Origin: Cohnella baijiui
GTDB lineage: Bacteria; Bacillota; Bacilli; Paenibacillales; Paenibacillaceae
Length of the DNA: 64,000 nucleotides
Direction: 5' to 3'
Assembly: GCF_020731285.1 (NCBI RefSeq)
Contig: NZ_JAJFOW010000002.1
Location: 310,001 to 374,000, forward strand
Under the pieces are notes generated by a model, which was not told where the DNA came from, searched no databases, and saw only the letters and a list, made by a program, of their open reading frames with translations. How positions within the stretch are numbered: the first letter of the stretch is position 1; every line of letters begins with the position of its first letter. A program made the translations under genes and the position numbers. Shown one piece after another: positions 18,361 through 27,176 of this stretch.

Positions 18361-19998
18361 TCAAGTTTGAATTCTCCGGTACTCCTGAGGAGTAATGCCG
18401 TATTGGCGCTTGAACACGCGGATAAAGTAATTGTTTTGATAACCTAGCGCGGCGGCAATCTCGTATATTTTCTGACGAGAACACTTGAGCAAGTGGCAAG
18501 CCTTCTCCATGCGAATCCGGTTAATATAGTCGCTTAATCCTTCGCCGGTTTCGAGCTTGTACACTTTAGACAAATAGACGGGATGCAAATAGACATGCTC
18601 GGATATCGATTGCAGCGACACGTCCGAATCGAGGTGCTTCTCAATAAATGAATGCACCTTCTGAACGATAGAAAGACGGTTGCCCTGCAAATCACCGGTC
18701 ATTCTGGCTTCCATTTTGTTCAATACCCTGTAAGTCAGCAGTTCTAGAGCCCGAACCGAATCGTACGAGGGCTGCATCAACGCCGCGTAATCGTCATCGC
18801 CCAATACCTCGGACAGCAAATACCCGTTGTTATGAGCCGTCATCGCTACAGCGCTGCTAACCGAGAAATAGACCTCCATCAGGAACTCCCGATGTCGCAC
18901 ATCGATGCGGTTCAACTCGCTGAAGATTTCTCCAACCTTATCGTAGACGCGCTTCCAGTTGCTGACTTCCAGCAGATGAGCTACGGTCGGGTGCTCATGA
19001 AGACTGCGCAGCGCAGCAACGTGCGGCTTCGTCTCCATCAAGGCATGCAAGAAGTCCTCCGAATCGCCGACGTATTTAATAAGCGAGGACAGGGCCTGCT
19101 GATACAGCAACTTGAGATCTCCGGGAAAAACACCCCAATTGCTGATCAGGATGGAAACTTTGCTTTTCAAGTAGTGGCTAACCATGTTCTGGAACTGACT
19201 CGCGGCCTCCTCCAGAAGGCGCTTGCGCACCTGTATCCACTCTTCCTCATCCTCCTGCACCATTTCCTCCGCTCTAACCGACTTCAGCTTCATGACGAAA
19301 ATCAGGAAACCGTGATTTACTTTGCACTTCCAAGTATGAAAGCTTCCGGACAACGCCTCTGCGGCGATATTGCCGATAGCGAATTCCGCCAAAGCAGGAT
19401 GATCTTCTCCCAGACGGCCAAGCTCGTCCATCCGAACCAGCATCAGCGAGCATTCGTCTTCAGGGAAAAATGGAATGTCCAGCATCTCCCGCTTGCGCTC
19501 CCATTCCTCCTTCCGAATTTTCCCGCCTTGCAGCAGTTCGTTTAGCAGGTTCTCCCTTAAAAGCGGAAGGTTTTCTCTAAGCGCCTGAATCGAGCGCTCG
19601 TAGGATCCGATCTGCTCCCATTCCTGCCGAAGCAGCTCTTGGGCACGGTTGACCGCATCGATTAGCGTATTGTCGCGAATCGGCTTGAGCAGGTAATCGA
19701 TGACGTTCTGCTTGATCGCCTGCTTGGCATATTCGAACTCGGCGTGTCCGGATAGCAGAATGATTTTCGTTCTCGGCCATCTCCGTTCGATTTCCTTTAT
19801 CAGCTCGATGCCGGATATGCCAGGCATCTGGATGTCCGTCACGACAATATCGATCGCATGTTGATTCATCACATGTAACGCATTTTGGGCAGAGACGGCG
19901 ATATACACCTGATCGACCTTAAGCTCCTCCCACGGAATGATCTCCTTTAGACCCTCTACGACCGGCCTCTCGTCATCAACCAACAGCAATTTGAACAT
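18361..19998 (-). CDS. YesN-type response regulator with AraC DNA-binding domain
   Basis: A 545-residue protein. An N-terminal receiver domain (FKLLLVDDERPVVEGL; phospho-acceptor D in DIVVTDIQMPGISG; conserved K in DYLLKPIRD) is followed by a long middle region and a C-terminal AraC domain with two HTH motifs (SLQSISEHVYLHPVYLSKVY and IAAALGYQNNYFIRVFKRQY). The start is ATG 19998 after AAGGTGG, overlapping the kinase gene by 23 bases. The pair transduces an extracellular carbohydrate signal. The likely targets are the binding-protein gene at 18250 and the divergent permease operon at 21910. Confidence 0.92.
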   Translation of the reverse strand: MFKLLLVDDERPVVEGLKEIIPWEELKVDQVYIAVSAQNALHVMNQHAIDIVVTDIQMPGISGIELIKEIERRWPRTKIILLSGHAEFEYAKQAIKQNVIDYLLKPIRDNTLIDAVNRAQELLRQEWEQIGSYERSIQALRENLPLLRENLLNELLQGGKIRKEEWERKREMLDIPFFPEDECSLMLVRMDELGRLGEDHPALAEFAIGNIAAEALSGSFHTWKCKVNHGFLIFVMKLKSVRAEEMVQEDEEEWIQVRKRLLEEAASQFQNMVSHYLKSKVSILISNWGVFPGDLKLLYQQALSSLIKYVGDSEDFLHALMETKPHVAALRSLHEHPTVAHLLEVSNWKRVYDKVGEIFSELNRIDVRHREFLMEVYFSVSSAVAMTAHNNGYLLSEVLGDDDYAALMQPSYDSVRALELLTYRVLNKMEARMTGDLQGNRLSIVQKVHSFIEKHLDSDVSLQSISEHVYLHPVYLSKVYKLETGEGLSDYINRIRMEKACHLLKCSRQKIYEIAAALGYQNNYFIRVFKRQYGITPQEYRRIQT

Positions 19999-21739
19999 TC
20001 CGTTCCCCACCTTCCGCTTGATCGTCTGGCCAATGCAGGCCGACAAGCAATCCGCCTTCGTCTCGAGAAGAGAAGACCAATCCGGCTTCCTCGCCGAACT
20101 TGAACTTCATCCGCTGGTGAATGTTCCATACTCCGCATCCGATTTCATCTTCTTCGTTCGCAGATTGCCGAATTAGACCGTTCAGATGGTCCACTTTCTC
20201 GGAGGACATGCCAACACCGCTATCCTCGATATACAAATGATGCCTTCCGTTAGCCGTTTCCCCCCCTATTCGGATCAAGCATTCTCCCGGCTTAGGCTCT
20301 ACGCCGTGCTTGATCGCGTTCTCGACAAGCGGCTGCACGAGCATCCTCGGAATTTCCATTTCCAGCATATCCTCCGGCACGTTGATCTCATAATGAATCC
20401 GCTGCGTTCGCATCACATGGATTTCCAAATAATTACGGATGTAACTCAGTTCCTCCCGTAACGTGACCGTCTGACGATCCACTCGCGTGGCGTATCGATA
20501 ATACTCGCTCAAATGCATACAGATCGCCTCGACCTCCTCTTCCCTTCCCCCCTTGGCCATCGTTTGGATGAAGAATAGACTGTTGTATAGAAAATGAGGG
20601 TTGATCTGCGCTTGAAGCTGCTTCATGACTGCTTCGTTCGTTCGTAACTTCTCCACGTACGCTTTCTCGATCAAATGTTGAATTTCTGCGGCCATTTCGT
20701 TGAATCGTTTGAAAATAAAGTAGAACACATTGTTCTTATCCGGTCGAAGCCGTACTTGATAATCTCCCTTCTTCAGCCGATGCATACTGTCGATCAGCTC
20801 GCCAGTCGGCCTCTGAACGTGGAAGAATAAGAGCAGCGCAACGACGAAGCACAAGATGAGCAGCATGCCAACGGAAATCCAGAAAAAGTTGCGCCCCATC
20901 TCGATTGGCGCCAGAATGCTGTCCACCTTGGCATAATCGGCCAGCGTCCATCCCATGACTGAAGAATGTACGTAGGTAATCAAATATTTTTTCCCGTTGA
21001 TTTTTTCGGTAATATGACCCGCTTCTTGCAACTTCTCCTGATCCAATCGATGATTCAGTTGTTCAACTAACGGCTCATTGGTTGTGCCATTGACGATGGG
21101 CGGCGTGGAAGGCCGATAGAGGAACGGATCGCCGTCCCCCCCGACCTTCAGTTGCTCCAGCATCTGGCGAATATAAGATACAGGAGCTCTGACCTCCACG
21201 ATGAGCTGGTTATCCTGATCGTCTTTGGGATCGGCCCCCGGGGCAACCGTGTGCTTATAAAACAAGTCATCTTGCGGGTTATATTCCCAATTTGGACTGA
21301 ATTCGTTGGGCGTGAAGTTTCCCCGAAGCAAAATATTGCTGCTGAGCACTTCACTGCGGTTGTTGGAATAGATAAAGATTCCATTCCTCCAATGATTAAG
21401 CAGGCTGAGAAACGATATTTTCTCCATAATCTTGACCTTCAGCTCAACCAAATCATAATCGTCCTCGAATGTCTTCATGAACACGTCGCTGTTCACGTAC
21501 TTGTGAATATCCGGATCTTGGACGAGCGCCAACGATATCAGCGACAACTGTTCGAAATCGCTTTCAAGTTGACTCAGTACATAGGACAGCTTGTTGAGAT
21601 TGCGGTTGTTAATTTCTTTTTCCACGACTTCGACGCTGATTTGATTGGAATAGTAGTACAAAACGAGTACCGGAATTAAAAACAAAAAAATCAGCACATA
21701 AACTTTGCGGAAAATGTTGAAGTTCCAACTCATACGCAT
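19976..21739 (-). CDS. YesM-type sensor histidine kinase
   Basis: A 587-residue membrane kinase. Membrane segments at about residues 12-32 and 295-320 flank a 260-residue extracellular sensor domain, followed by HAMP. The His_kinase domain carries the phospho-acceptor histidine in LQAQINPHFLYNSLFF, and the ATPase domain has the N box VENAIKHGVE and G1 box IEDSGVGM. The kinase is of the LytS/YesM class. It is read into the response regulator gene. The divergent permease operon begins 170 bases upstream of its start. Confidence 0.92.
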   Translation of the reverse strand: MRMSWNFNIFRKVYVLIFLFLIPVLVLYYYSNQISVEVVEKEINNRNLNKLSYVLSQLESDFEQLSLISLALVQDPDIHKYVNSDVFMKTFEDDYDLVELKVKIMEKISFLSLLNHWRNGIFIYSNNRSEVLSSNILLRGNFTPNEFSPNWEYNPQDDLFYKHTVAPGADPKDDQDNQLIVEVRAPVSYIRQMLEQLKVGGDGDPFLYRPSTPPIVNGTTNEPLVEQLNHRLDQEKLQEAGHITEKINGKKYLITYVHSSVMGWTLADYAKVDSILAPIEMGRNFFWISVGMLLILCFVVALLLFFHVQRPTGELIDSMHRLKKGDYQVRLRPDKNNVFYFIFKRFNEMAAEIQHLIEKAYVEKLRTNEAVMKQLQAQINPHFLYNSLFFIQTMAKGGREEEVEAICMHLSEYYRYATRVDRQTVTLREELSYIRNYLEIHVMRTQRIHYEINVPEDMLEMEIPRMLVQPLVENAIKHGVEPKPGECLIRIGGETANGRHHLYIEDSGVGMSSEKVDHLNGLIRQSANEEDEIGCGVWNIHQRMKFKFGEEAGLVFSSRDEGGLLVGLHWPDDQAEGGERNVQIAVG

Positions 21740-21909
21740 GATCGATTCATCTCCAACTCTATAGAAGTTGTTTTTTAACCTCGAATTGATTCTGCCTACT
21801 CCCTTTTTGATTAATATTGTGCTTCTATGTTTAGTTTTTGATATTCAGATAGTGGTGGCGCAGCGTATACCATAGGAATATAAAGAATCAAAGACAGGCG
21901 GTGGAGATA

Positions 21910-22824
21910 ATGCACAGCTCAAAGCAGAAATGGAACTTGAAACGTACATGGCCGTTACACAGCATGGTTCTTCCCGGACTGGTAGTGTTGTTGATCTTCC
22001 AATACGGTCCGATGCCTGGCATTATGATGGCCTTTCAGGATTACAAGCCTTACACCGGCTTTACGGGTTCGGAGTGGGTCGGACTCGATCATTTCCGTGA
22101 GATAGCGTCTTTCTCCGATACCAAACAAGTGATTTGGAACACATTTGTAATCGCTTCCTTAAAAATCGTATTCCAGTTGGTCACGCCGTTCCTATTCGCC
22201 TTACTGTTGAATGAAGTCACGAAGGTTGCGTTCAAACGCACCGTACAAACGCTTGTCTACCTCCCTCACTTCATGTCCTGGGTCATTCTGGGCGGCATCC
22301 TGCTGGACATCCTTAATCCTCAAGGCGGTATCGTCACCCAAGTATTGAGCAGCTTGTTCGGCATTAAACCGATCTTCTTCCTTGGCGACGGAAATTGGTT
22401 CCGGTTTGTCGTCATTGTCAGCGACGTATGGAAAGAATTCGGCTTCGGGACCATTGTGTTCTTGGCCGCTCTTGCCGGAATCAACGGTGAACTGTACGAG
22501 GCCGCCGTCGTAGATGGCGCCAACCGTTGGAAACAGATCATTCACATTACCGTGCCGTTGCTGCTCCCGATGGCGATCGTCGTTGGCACGTTGTCTCTGG
22601 GCAACATTCTGAATGCAGGCTTCGACCAAATATTCAACCTGTACAACCCGCTTGTTTACGACAAAGGCGATATAATCGATACCTACGTCTATCGAATGGC
22701 CCTACTGAGTGGACAATTCAGCTTCGGTACGGCTGTTGGCTTGTTCAAGGCCGTCATTAGCTTCGTGCTAATCGTCATTGCCTACCGGTTAGCCTATAAA
22801 TTTGCCGACTATCGCATTTTCTAA
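21910..22824 (+). CDS. Sugar ABC transporter permease, LplB type
   Basis: A 304-residue integral membrane protein with six predicted segments. The EAA loop that contacts the ATPase is EAAVVDGANRWKQIIHITVP at about residues 198-217. The HSMVLPGLVVLLIFQYGPMP start of the first segment is typical of LplB. The start is ATG 21910; a GTG at 21901 in the same frame is an alternative, and GGTGGAG between them serves the ATG, although closely spaced. It forms a heterodimer with the next gene. No ATPase is encoded here, so a shared MsmX-like ATPase is expected elsewhere in the genome. Confidence 0.92.
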   Translation: MHSSKQKWNLKRTWPLHSMVLPGLVVLLIFQYGPMPGIMMAFQDYKPYTGFTGSEWVGLDHFREIASFSDTKQVIWNTFVIASLKIVFQLVTPFLFALLLNEVTKVAFKRTVQTLVYLPHFMSWVILGGILLDILNPQGGIVTQVLSSLFGIKPIFFLGDGNWFRFVVIVSDVWKEFGFGTIVFLAALAGINGELYEAAVVDGANRWKQIIHITVPLLLPMAIVVGTLSLGNILNAGFDQIFNLYNPLVYDKGDIIDTYVYRMALLSGQFSFGTAVGLFKAVISFVLIVIAYRLAYKFADYRIF

Positions 22825-22834
22825 CAAGGAGACC

Positions 22835-23722
22835 ATGTCCATGCGCTACAGCTCCGGTTCCTATCAAACATTCAAGGTTTTCAATTACATTCTGTTAGGC
22901 GCCATAGCCATTACTTGTATAATTCCGATTGTTCACGTACTCGCCGTCTCCTTCAGCGGGAAAGAAGCGGCTGGGGCCAACCTGGTCGGACTGTGGCCGA
23001 TCGACTTCACAGTCGATGCCTATGCGGAGACGATAGATAATCCGAACTTCTTGAATTCGCTGCAGACTTCATTCTTACGAACGATACTCGGGACCGTCCT
23101 CTCCATGATTCTTACAGTCATGATCGCGTATCCTCTATCCAAGGATGATATTGAATTCAAGGGACGCAAGTGGTATGTATGGCTGTTCGTCTTCGCCATG
23201 TTGTTCAATGGCGGACTCATTCCTTCCTATATTCTGATTTCGAAAATGGGACTCATGAATTCAATCTGGGCGCTCGTGCTTCCAGTAGCCATTAATTCCT
23301 TTAACTTGATTCTCATGATGAACTTTTTCCGGACCTCCGTACCCAAGGCGCTGGAAGAAGCGGCACTCATCGATGGCGCAGGTTATTTCCGAATTCTGTT
23401 CCAAATTTATGTTCCGATCGCGATGCCGGCCATTGCGGCGATTTCTCTGTTCACCATGGTGTTCCACTGGAATTCCTGGTTCGATGGCCTTATCTATATG
23501 TCCGATCTGGAGAAGTATCCGCTTGCCACATTCCTTCAGACGGTCGTCGTACAGCAGGATTTCAGTCGGTTATCTGTCGATTCGGAGTCGCTCAAAAACA
23601 TGTCTCAACGAACGGTCAAAGCAGCCCAGATTTTCATCGGCGCACTTCCGATTCTGCTCGTGTATCCGTTCCTGCAACGCTTTTTCGTAAAAGGGATCGT
23701 GCTCGGTTCGGTGAAGGAATAA
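22835..23722 (+). CDS. Carbohydrate ABC transporter permease, YtcP type
   Basis: A 295-residue membrane protein with six segments and the EAA loop LEEAALIDGAGYFRILFQIY. It is the second half of the importer with the gene at 21910. ATG 22835 follows AAGGAG closely, and ATG 22841 two codons later is better spaced; either is possible. The C-terminal KGIVLGSVKE is characteristic of this subfamily. It ends before a strong terminator. The cognate binding protein is probably the lipoprotein at 16559-18250. Confidence 0.92.
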   Translation: MSMRYSSGSYQTFKVFNYILLGAIAITCIIPIVHVLAVSFSGKEAAGANLVGLWPIDFTVDAYAETIDNPNFLNSLQTSFLRTILGTVLSMILTVMIAYPLSKDDIEFKGRKWYVWLFVFAMLFNGGLIPSYILISKMGLMNSIWALVLPVAINSFNLILMMNFFRTSVPKALEEAALIDGAGYFRILFQIYVPIAMPAIAAISLFTMVFHWNSWFDGLIYMSDLEKYPLATFLQTVVVQQDFSRLSVDSESLKNMSQRTVKAAQIFIGALPILLVYPFLQRFFVKGIVLGSVKE

Positions 23723-23731
23723 ACGTAAAGG

Positions 23732-23765
23732 AGCCCGAACAACCGTTAAGGCCGTATCGGGCTCT
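23732..23765 (+). terminator. Terminator of the permease operon
   Basis: GAGCCCGA and TCGGGCTC form an 8-bp stem with a long internal loop, followed by TTGATGCTTT. It lies ten bases after the YtcP stop. Confidence 0.6.
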
Positions 23766-23850
23766 TGATGCTTTCGGAGCAAGGAACAAGAAGACCGGCC
23801 CGAAACCATATAACAGTACCCATCCTGTCAATCAGCCCCTCATGGTCCGG

Positions 23851-24834
23851 TCAATCGATCTTGATGACCGATTTGATAAATCCTGGAGGCTTGGTCCGAA
23901 TCGCGTCGTACGCCAGATCGACCTCATCCAAGGAAAAGACGTGCGTAATCATGTCCTTCATGTTCAATTGGCCGCCGGCAATCAGCTTCAGACCGGCTTC
24001 CATCTCCTTGACATGGACCTGGCTTCTGCGTTCGTGCGCGTTGATGACCGTCAGCGCTTTCCAATTCCACAACTCCATGTTGACGTTCCGCATGCCGCTG
24101 TTTCCCTGATGGTAGCCGACGATCGAGAGCACGCCGTGAACGCCCGCCATTTCCCCCGCGAGCTGAAGCCCGCCCTGGGAGCCGGACGCCTCGACCGCCA
24201 CCTGAACGCCCGGGATTCCTTGATCCATGTGGGCCCATGCCGTCACTTTGTATTTCGCATTGACGTCCTGCGGCGCGAACCGTTCCTCCGCGCCGAAGCG
24301 CCGCGCATGCTCCAGGCTCTCCTCGCGCGTATCCACCGCGATCAGACGACCCGCCCCTTTGAGCCGCATCAGCTGTAGGAAGCCCAATCCCATGAACCCG
24401 GCCCCAACAACCGCCACCTCGTCTCCGAGGGCTACTGGCGTGCGGCTCGCTCCACTCATTAGGCACGATAGCGGCTCGCCCAGTGCTTCCAGATCGTCCA
24501 GCTCCTCCGGAACTTTGACGATTACCCGGTAATTCGCTTTCGCATATTGGGCGAAGGCGTGCTGAACCAAACCGGTCACGCGGTCCCCGATCCGGAAGCC
24601 CTCGACCCTGGCGCCCATCCGTTCGATGACACCGACCGGCTCATGGCCGAAGATCGGTCGTTTCCCGGGAGCTTCCAGCCAGCCCGCTCCTTCCATCCAC
24701 GGATGAAGCTCGGAGGCGCACACCCCGCAAACCTTGACCCGAATCAGTACCTCTTCGTCGCCGATCGACGGCACGTCCGTCTCGACCAGCTCGCTCTTTT
24801 GCGGCCCAGTGATGACGCTCGCCTTCATTTTCAT
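23851..24834 (-). CDS. Zinc-dependent medium-chain dehydrogenase
   Basis: A 327-residue MDR-superfamily protein. The catalytic zinc site is indicated by C in VCGVCASELHPW and by GHEPVGVIERMG. A Rossmann segment VAVVGAGFMGLGFLQLM near residue 150 binds NAD(P). The lobe with four closely spaced structural-zinc cysteines, present in many alcohol and sorbitol dehydrogenases, is missing. Members oxidise sugar alcohols, inositols or secondary alcohols. It is downstream of and co-directional with an AraC regulator and divergent from PhyH copy 2, so it probably belongs to the same sugar pathway. Confidence 0.87.
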   Translation of the reverse strand: MKMKASVITGPQKSELVETDVPSIGDEEVLIRVKVCGVCASELHPWMEGAGWLEAPGKRPIFGHEPVGVIERMGARVEGFRIGDRVTGLVQHAFAQYAKANYRVIVKVPEELDDLEALGEPLSCLMSGASRTPVALGDEVAVVGAGFMGLGFLQLMRLKGAGRLIAVDTREESLEHARRFGAEERFAPQDVNAKYKVTAWAHMDQGIPGVQVAVEASGSQGGLQLAGEMAGVHGVLSIVGYHQGNSGMRNVNMELWNWKALTVINAHERRSQVHVKEMEAGLKLIAGGQLNMKDMITHVFSLDEVDLAYDAIRTKPPGFIKSVIKID

Positions 24835-24940
24835 GCGATTCCCTCATTTCTTCCGCCAATTGTCCGGACTACTAACAATATAGCCAAAAGGGAGTTTTAC
24901 GTCTTGGTTGCTCATGATAAGCCTTGTACTATTCTGACCT

Positions 24941-25798
24941 TCAGTTCGGAATGATGATCTTGCGGTGCAGTTTGCGATATTGCGCGGGGGAGGATCCGTA
25001 GTATTCCTTAAAACGGTGGTAGAAGTGGCTCAAATTTTTATAGCCGGCTTCCATACTGATCTCGATTACGCTCTCATCCGTATAAACCAGCAGATTCGCG
25101 GCGTATTTCAACCGCATGCCATTGATCCATTCGGTCGGCGTCTGCCCGAAGTGCTTCTTGATCATTCGACTCAGATGCTCCGGCGATTTGGGACACAGTT
25201 CGTTCAGGCGGCTGATTCCCTCGGAGAAGTTCTCCTTGTTCTGCATCTTCTTCTGAACCTGTTCGAGCCAATCCGGCATGCCGGAATCGATCTCCTCCAT
25301 GGGACTTTCCGAGAAATAACGGACGAAGATTTCGGCTAGCAGCGCCCGAACCTCCCGTCTCATCCTCGGCTTGTCCTCCGCCGAGATGAACGTCAGCAGC
25401 TGCAAGCGCTCCTTCAAGGCGTCGAGCTCATGCTTGTCGATGAACACGCACGGCGATTCTTCCGGCTGCAGCAATTTTTCCAGCTCGAACCCTCCGCCGA
25501 GATATTGGACCAGCGCCTCCATAGTCGAGGTCGAGAAAGCCAGGTTGATCAATTCGCCATCGCGACGATCGTCATTCTCGTAATAATGAACGTCGTTCGG
25601 CCGGATAAACACCAGATGGCCCTCGGACAAATAGGTTCGTCGCCGGTTGACCTGATGATAGAACGCGCCCTTGGTAATCAAGAATACCTCGTAGAAATCG
25701 TGCGAATGCTCGCCGGTGACGGTGTTCAGCGATTTATGGTATGCGTAGTGCGCCTCCGTTACCGAATCCAACAAATCTTGTCCGTATAAATGGATCAT
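24941..25798 (-). CDS. AraC-family regulator with N-terminal cupin sensor
   Basis: A 285-residue regulator. The N-terminal cupin (HSHDFYEVFLITKGAFYHQ, SEGHLVFIRPNDVHYYEN) probably binds a sugar. The C-terminal AraC domain has two HTH motifs, with the second around SMEAGYKNLSHFYHRFKEYY and ending in GSSPAQYRKLHR. It is divergent from PhyH copy 2, 197 bases apart, and upstream of the dehydrogenase. The likely targets are both. Its start is preceded by GAGGAGGGG. Confidence 0.9.
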   Translation of the reverse strand: MIHLYGQDLLDSVTEAHYAYHKSLNTVTGEHSHDFYEVFLITKGAFYHQVNRRRTYLSEGHLVFIRPNDVHYYENDDRRDGELINLAFSTSTMEALVQYLGGGFELEKLLQPEESPCVFIDKHELDALKERLQLLTFISAEDKPRMRREVRALLAEIFVRYFSESPMEEIDSGMPDWLEQVQKKMQNKENFSEGISRLNELCPKSPEHLSRMIKKHFGQTPTEWINGMRLKYAANLLVYTDESVIEISMEAGYKNLSHFYHRFKEYYGSSPAQYRKLHRKIIIPN

Positions 25799-25995
25799 CT
25801 GAGTTGCCCCTCCTCAAATGAACTTCGTCTTGCAAGCCCATTATATCATATGAACATAAATATCGTTGCCCAATTTCGCTATAAATTCGATTCGAAAATC
25901 AAAATACAACAAATCAGATCAGAAGCGCGGAAGATGGAATCGGCGCCATTTCCTATAATAAACCTATCCCAAATCAAAAGGAGGCACCACTGATT

Positions 25996-26727
25996 ATGAC
26001 CAAGCTGAACGAGCAAGAAGTCGCCTTTTACAAAGAAAACGGCTATGTGCTGCATAAGAAGCCGTTGTTCTCGGAGGAAAAGCTGGCCAAGCTGACGGAA
26101 ATCTTTGAGGAGCAGTTGGCGCTCAAAGGGGCGAAGCTGTCGGATGAATTGGACACCCCGCATTTCCGTGACGAGCGGCTGCTTGATTTTCTGCTGAGCG
26201 ACGAATCGCTCGATCTGGTCGAAAGTCTGATCGGACCGGACATCATTCTATGGTCCAGTCATTTTATCAGCAAGGACCCTTATACCGGCCGGCAGACGCC
26301 CTGGCATGAGGATTCGGCCTACTGGGAAGGACGCTTCGATAAGTACGACAACATCGTTACGATCTGGCTGGCGCTCGATCCGAGCAAGAAAGAAAACGGC
26401 TGCATGCGCGTCATTCCCGGCACACACCACAACGGGTTCTCGGAATACGAGAACGTCGACAAGAAAGATAACACCTTCCACGCCCAAATCAAGAACATCG
26501 ACGAATCCCAAGCGGTCTATTTCGAGCTCGAGAAAGGCGAATGTTCGCTTCACGATTCGCGCATCATTCACGGCGCAACGGCCAACACCAGCCCTAACCG
26601 GCGCTGCGGCTATACGATGCGGTACATCTCTGCCGATACGAAGGTCGATCCCGAGCGGAACAAGGGCTGGAGATTTTGGCTGGCCAGAGGGCGGAATCTC
26701 GCGGGCAATCCTTGCGAGAACGTGTAA
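25996..26727 (+). CDS. Phytanoyl-CoA dioxygenase (PhyH) family protein, copy 2
   Basis: A 243-residue Fe(II)/2-oxoglutarate oxygenase with the same metal motifs as copy 1: TPWHEDSAYW and RIIHGATANTS. The two proteins align end to end and differ mainly at the N-terminus, around residues 70-85 and over the last 25 residues. The start is preceded by AAAGGAGG. It has its own terminator and a separate AraC regulator, so the two copies are under different control and may act on related substrates or at different steps. Confidence 0.88.
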   Translation: MTKLNEQEVAFYKENGYVLHKKPLFSEEKLAKLTEIFEEQLALKGAKLSDELDTPHFRDERLLDFLLSDESLDLVESLIGPDIILWSSHFISKDPYTGRQTPWHEDSAYWEGRFDKYDNIVTIWLALDPSKKENGCMRVIPGTHHNGFSEYENVDKKDNTFHAQIKNIDESQAVYFELEKGECSLHDSRIIHGATANTSPNRRCGYTMRYISADTKVDPERNKGWRFWLARGRNLAGNPCENV

Positions 26728-26744
26728 CACTCCCATCCAAGCAA

Positions 26745-26780
26745 GAACCGCCGGAACAAGCCCCGGCGGTTCTCTCATTT
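26745..26780 (+). terminator. Terminator of PhyH copy 2
   Basis: GAACCGCCGG and CCGGCGGTTC form a 10-bp stem around an 8-base loop, followed by TCTCATTTCC. Confidence 0.65.
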
Positions 26781-26788
26781 CCTGCCAA

Positions 26789-26920
26789 GTGAAGCTGGAT
26801 TTTGGAGTGATCGATCCTATAGGAAACATCAATGGACTTCTCGGGCTTGATATTCTTATGCAGTTAAATGCAGTGATTGACTTGAAGCAACTGGGCTTGA
26901 CTTTAGAGAAACAAAAATAA
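26789..26920 (+). pseudogene. C-terminal remnant of a retropepsin-like aspartyl protease
   Basis: The 43-residue reading VKLDFGVIDPIGNINGLLGL then DILMQLNAVIDLKQL matches the conserved end of clan AA retropepsin-like proteins of Bacillales, where a hydrophobic G-L-L-G-L-D-x-L precedes a final VIDL strand. The N-terminal half with the catalytic D-T/S-G is absent. The fragment follows the PhyH terminator and runs into the hairpin next to the tRNA-Leu fragment, so it may be truncated by the island insertion or may be old debris at its border. There is no ribosome site. Confidence 0.5.
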
Positions 26921-26944
26921 CCCTTCGATTAATTTCGAAGGGTT
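26919..26944. terminator. Hairpin flanking the tRNA-Leu fragment
   Basis: AACCCTTCGA and TCGAAGGGTT form a perfect 10-bp stem. On the minus strand it is followed by ATTTTTG. A diverged version, AACCCTTC and GAAGAGTT, lies at 34459-34480 at the same distance from the intact tRNA-Leu. The tRNA 3' flank with its terminator therefore seems to be part of the duplicated segment. Confidence 0.6.
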
Positions 26945-26947
26945 TCG

Positions 26948-27013
26948 TTTTAAGTATGGTGCGGTCGAGAGGACTCGAACTTCCACGGTATTGCCACCAC
27001 TGGAACCTGAATC
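26948..27013 (-). repeat. Partial tRNA-Leu copy, probable attachment-site end of a genomic island
   Basis: These 66 bases match 34484-34549 with two mismatches. They cover the tRNA-Leu(CAG) 3' half from the anticodon loop to CCA plus the short 3' flank, in the same orientation as the intact tRNA. Similarity stops just past the anticodon loop, where tyrosine integrases commonly cross over. The 5' half is missing, so it cannot make a tRNA. It marks the far end of a 7.5-kb element inserted at the tRNA. Confidence 0.75.
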
Positions 27014-27063
27014 GCGCACGCGATTGAGACCCAAGCGGAAAACAAGTTAAGGATGAGGAATAT

Positions 27064-27110
27064 AAAACCCGCGAAAAGCCTTGTAGAATCAAGGTTTTTC
27101 GCGGGTTTTT
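27064..27110. terminator. Strong bidirectional terminator
   Basis: AAAACCCGCGAAAA-CCTTG pairs with CAAGG-TTTTTCGCGGGTTTT around a 6-base loop, giving a long stem flanked by A and T runs. It lies just inside the tRNA-side border of the island. Confidence 0.7.
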
Positions 27111-27176
27111 CTGTCTTTTCCAAGTGCCGCAAGGCTTCCCGAAAAGACATCAAAAAGCGGCCAATTCTGTACGTTT

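Noticed and set aside
26950..27153. Leftward reading of 67 codons through the tRNA fragment and hairpin, resembling an integrase tail at first sight
   Set aside because: It translates the bidirectional terminator and the tRNA remnant; no catalytic motif of a recombinase and no ribosome site are present.
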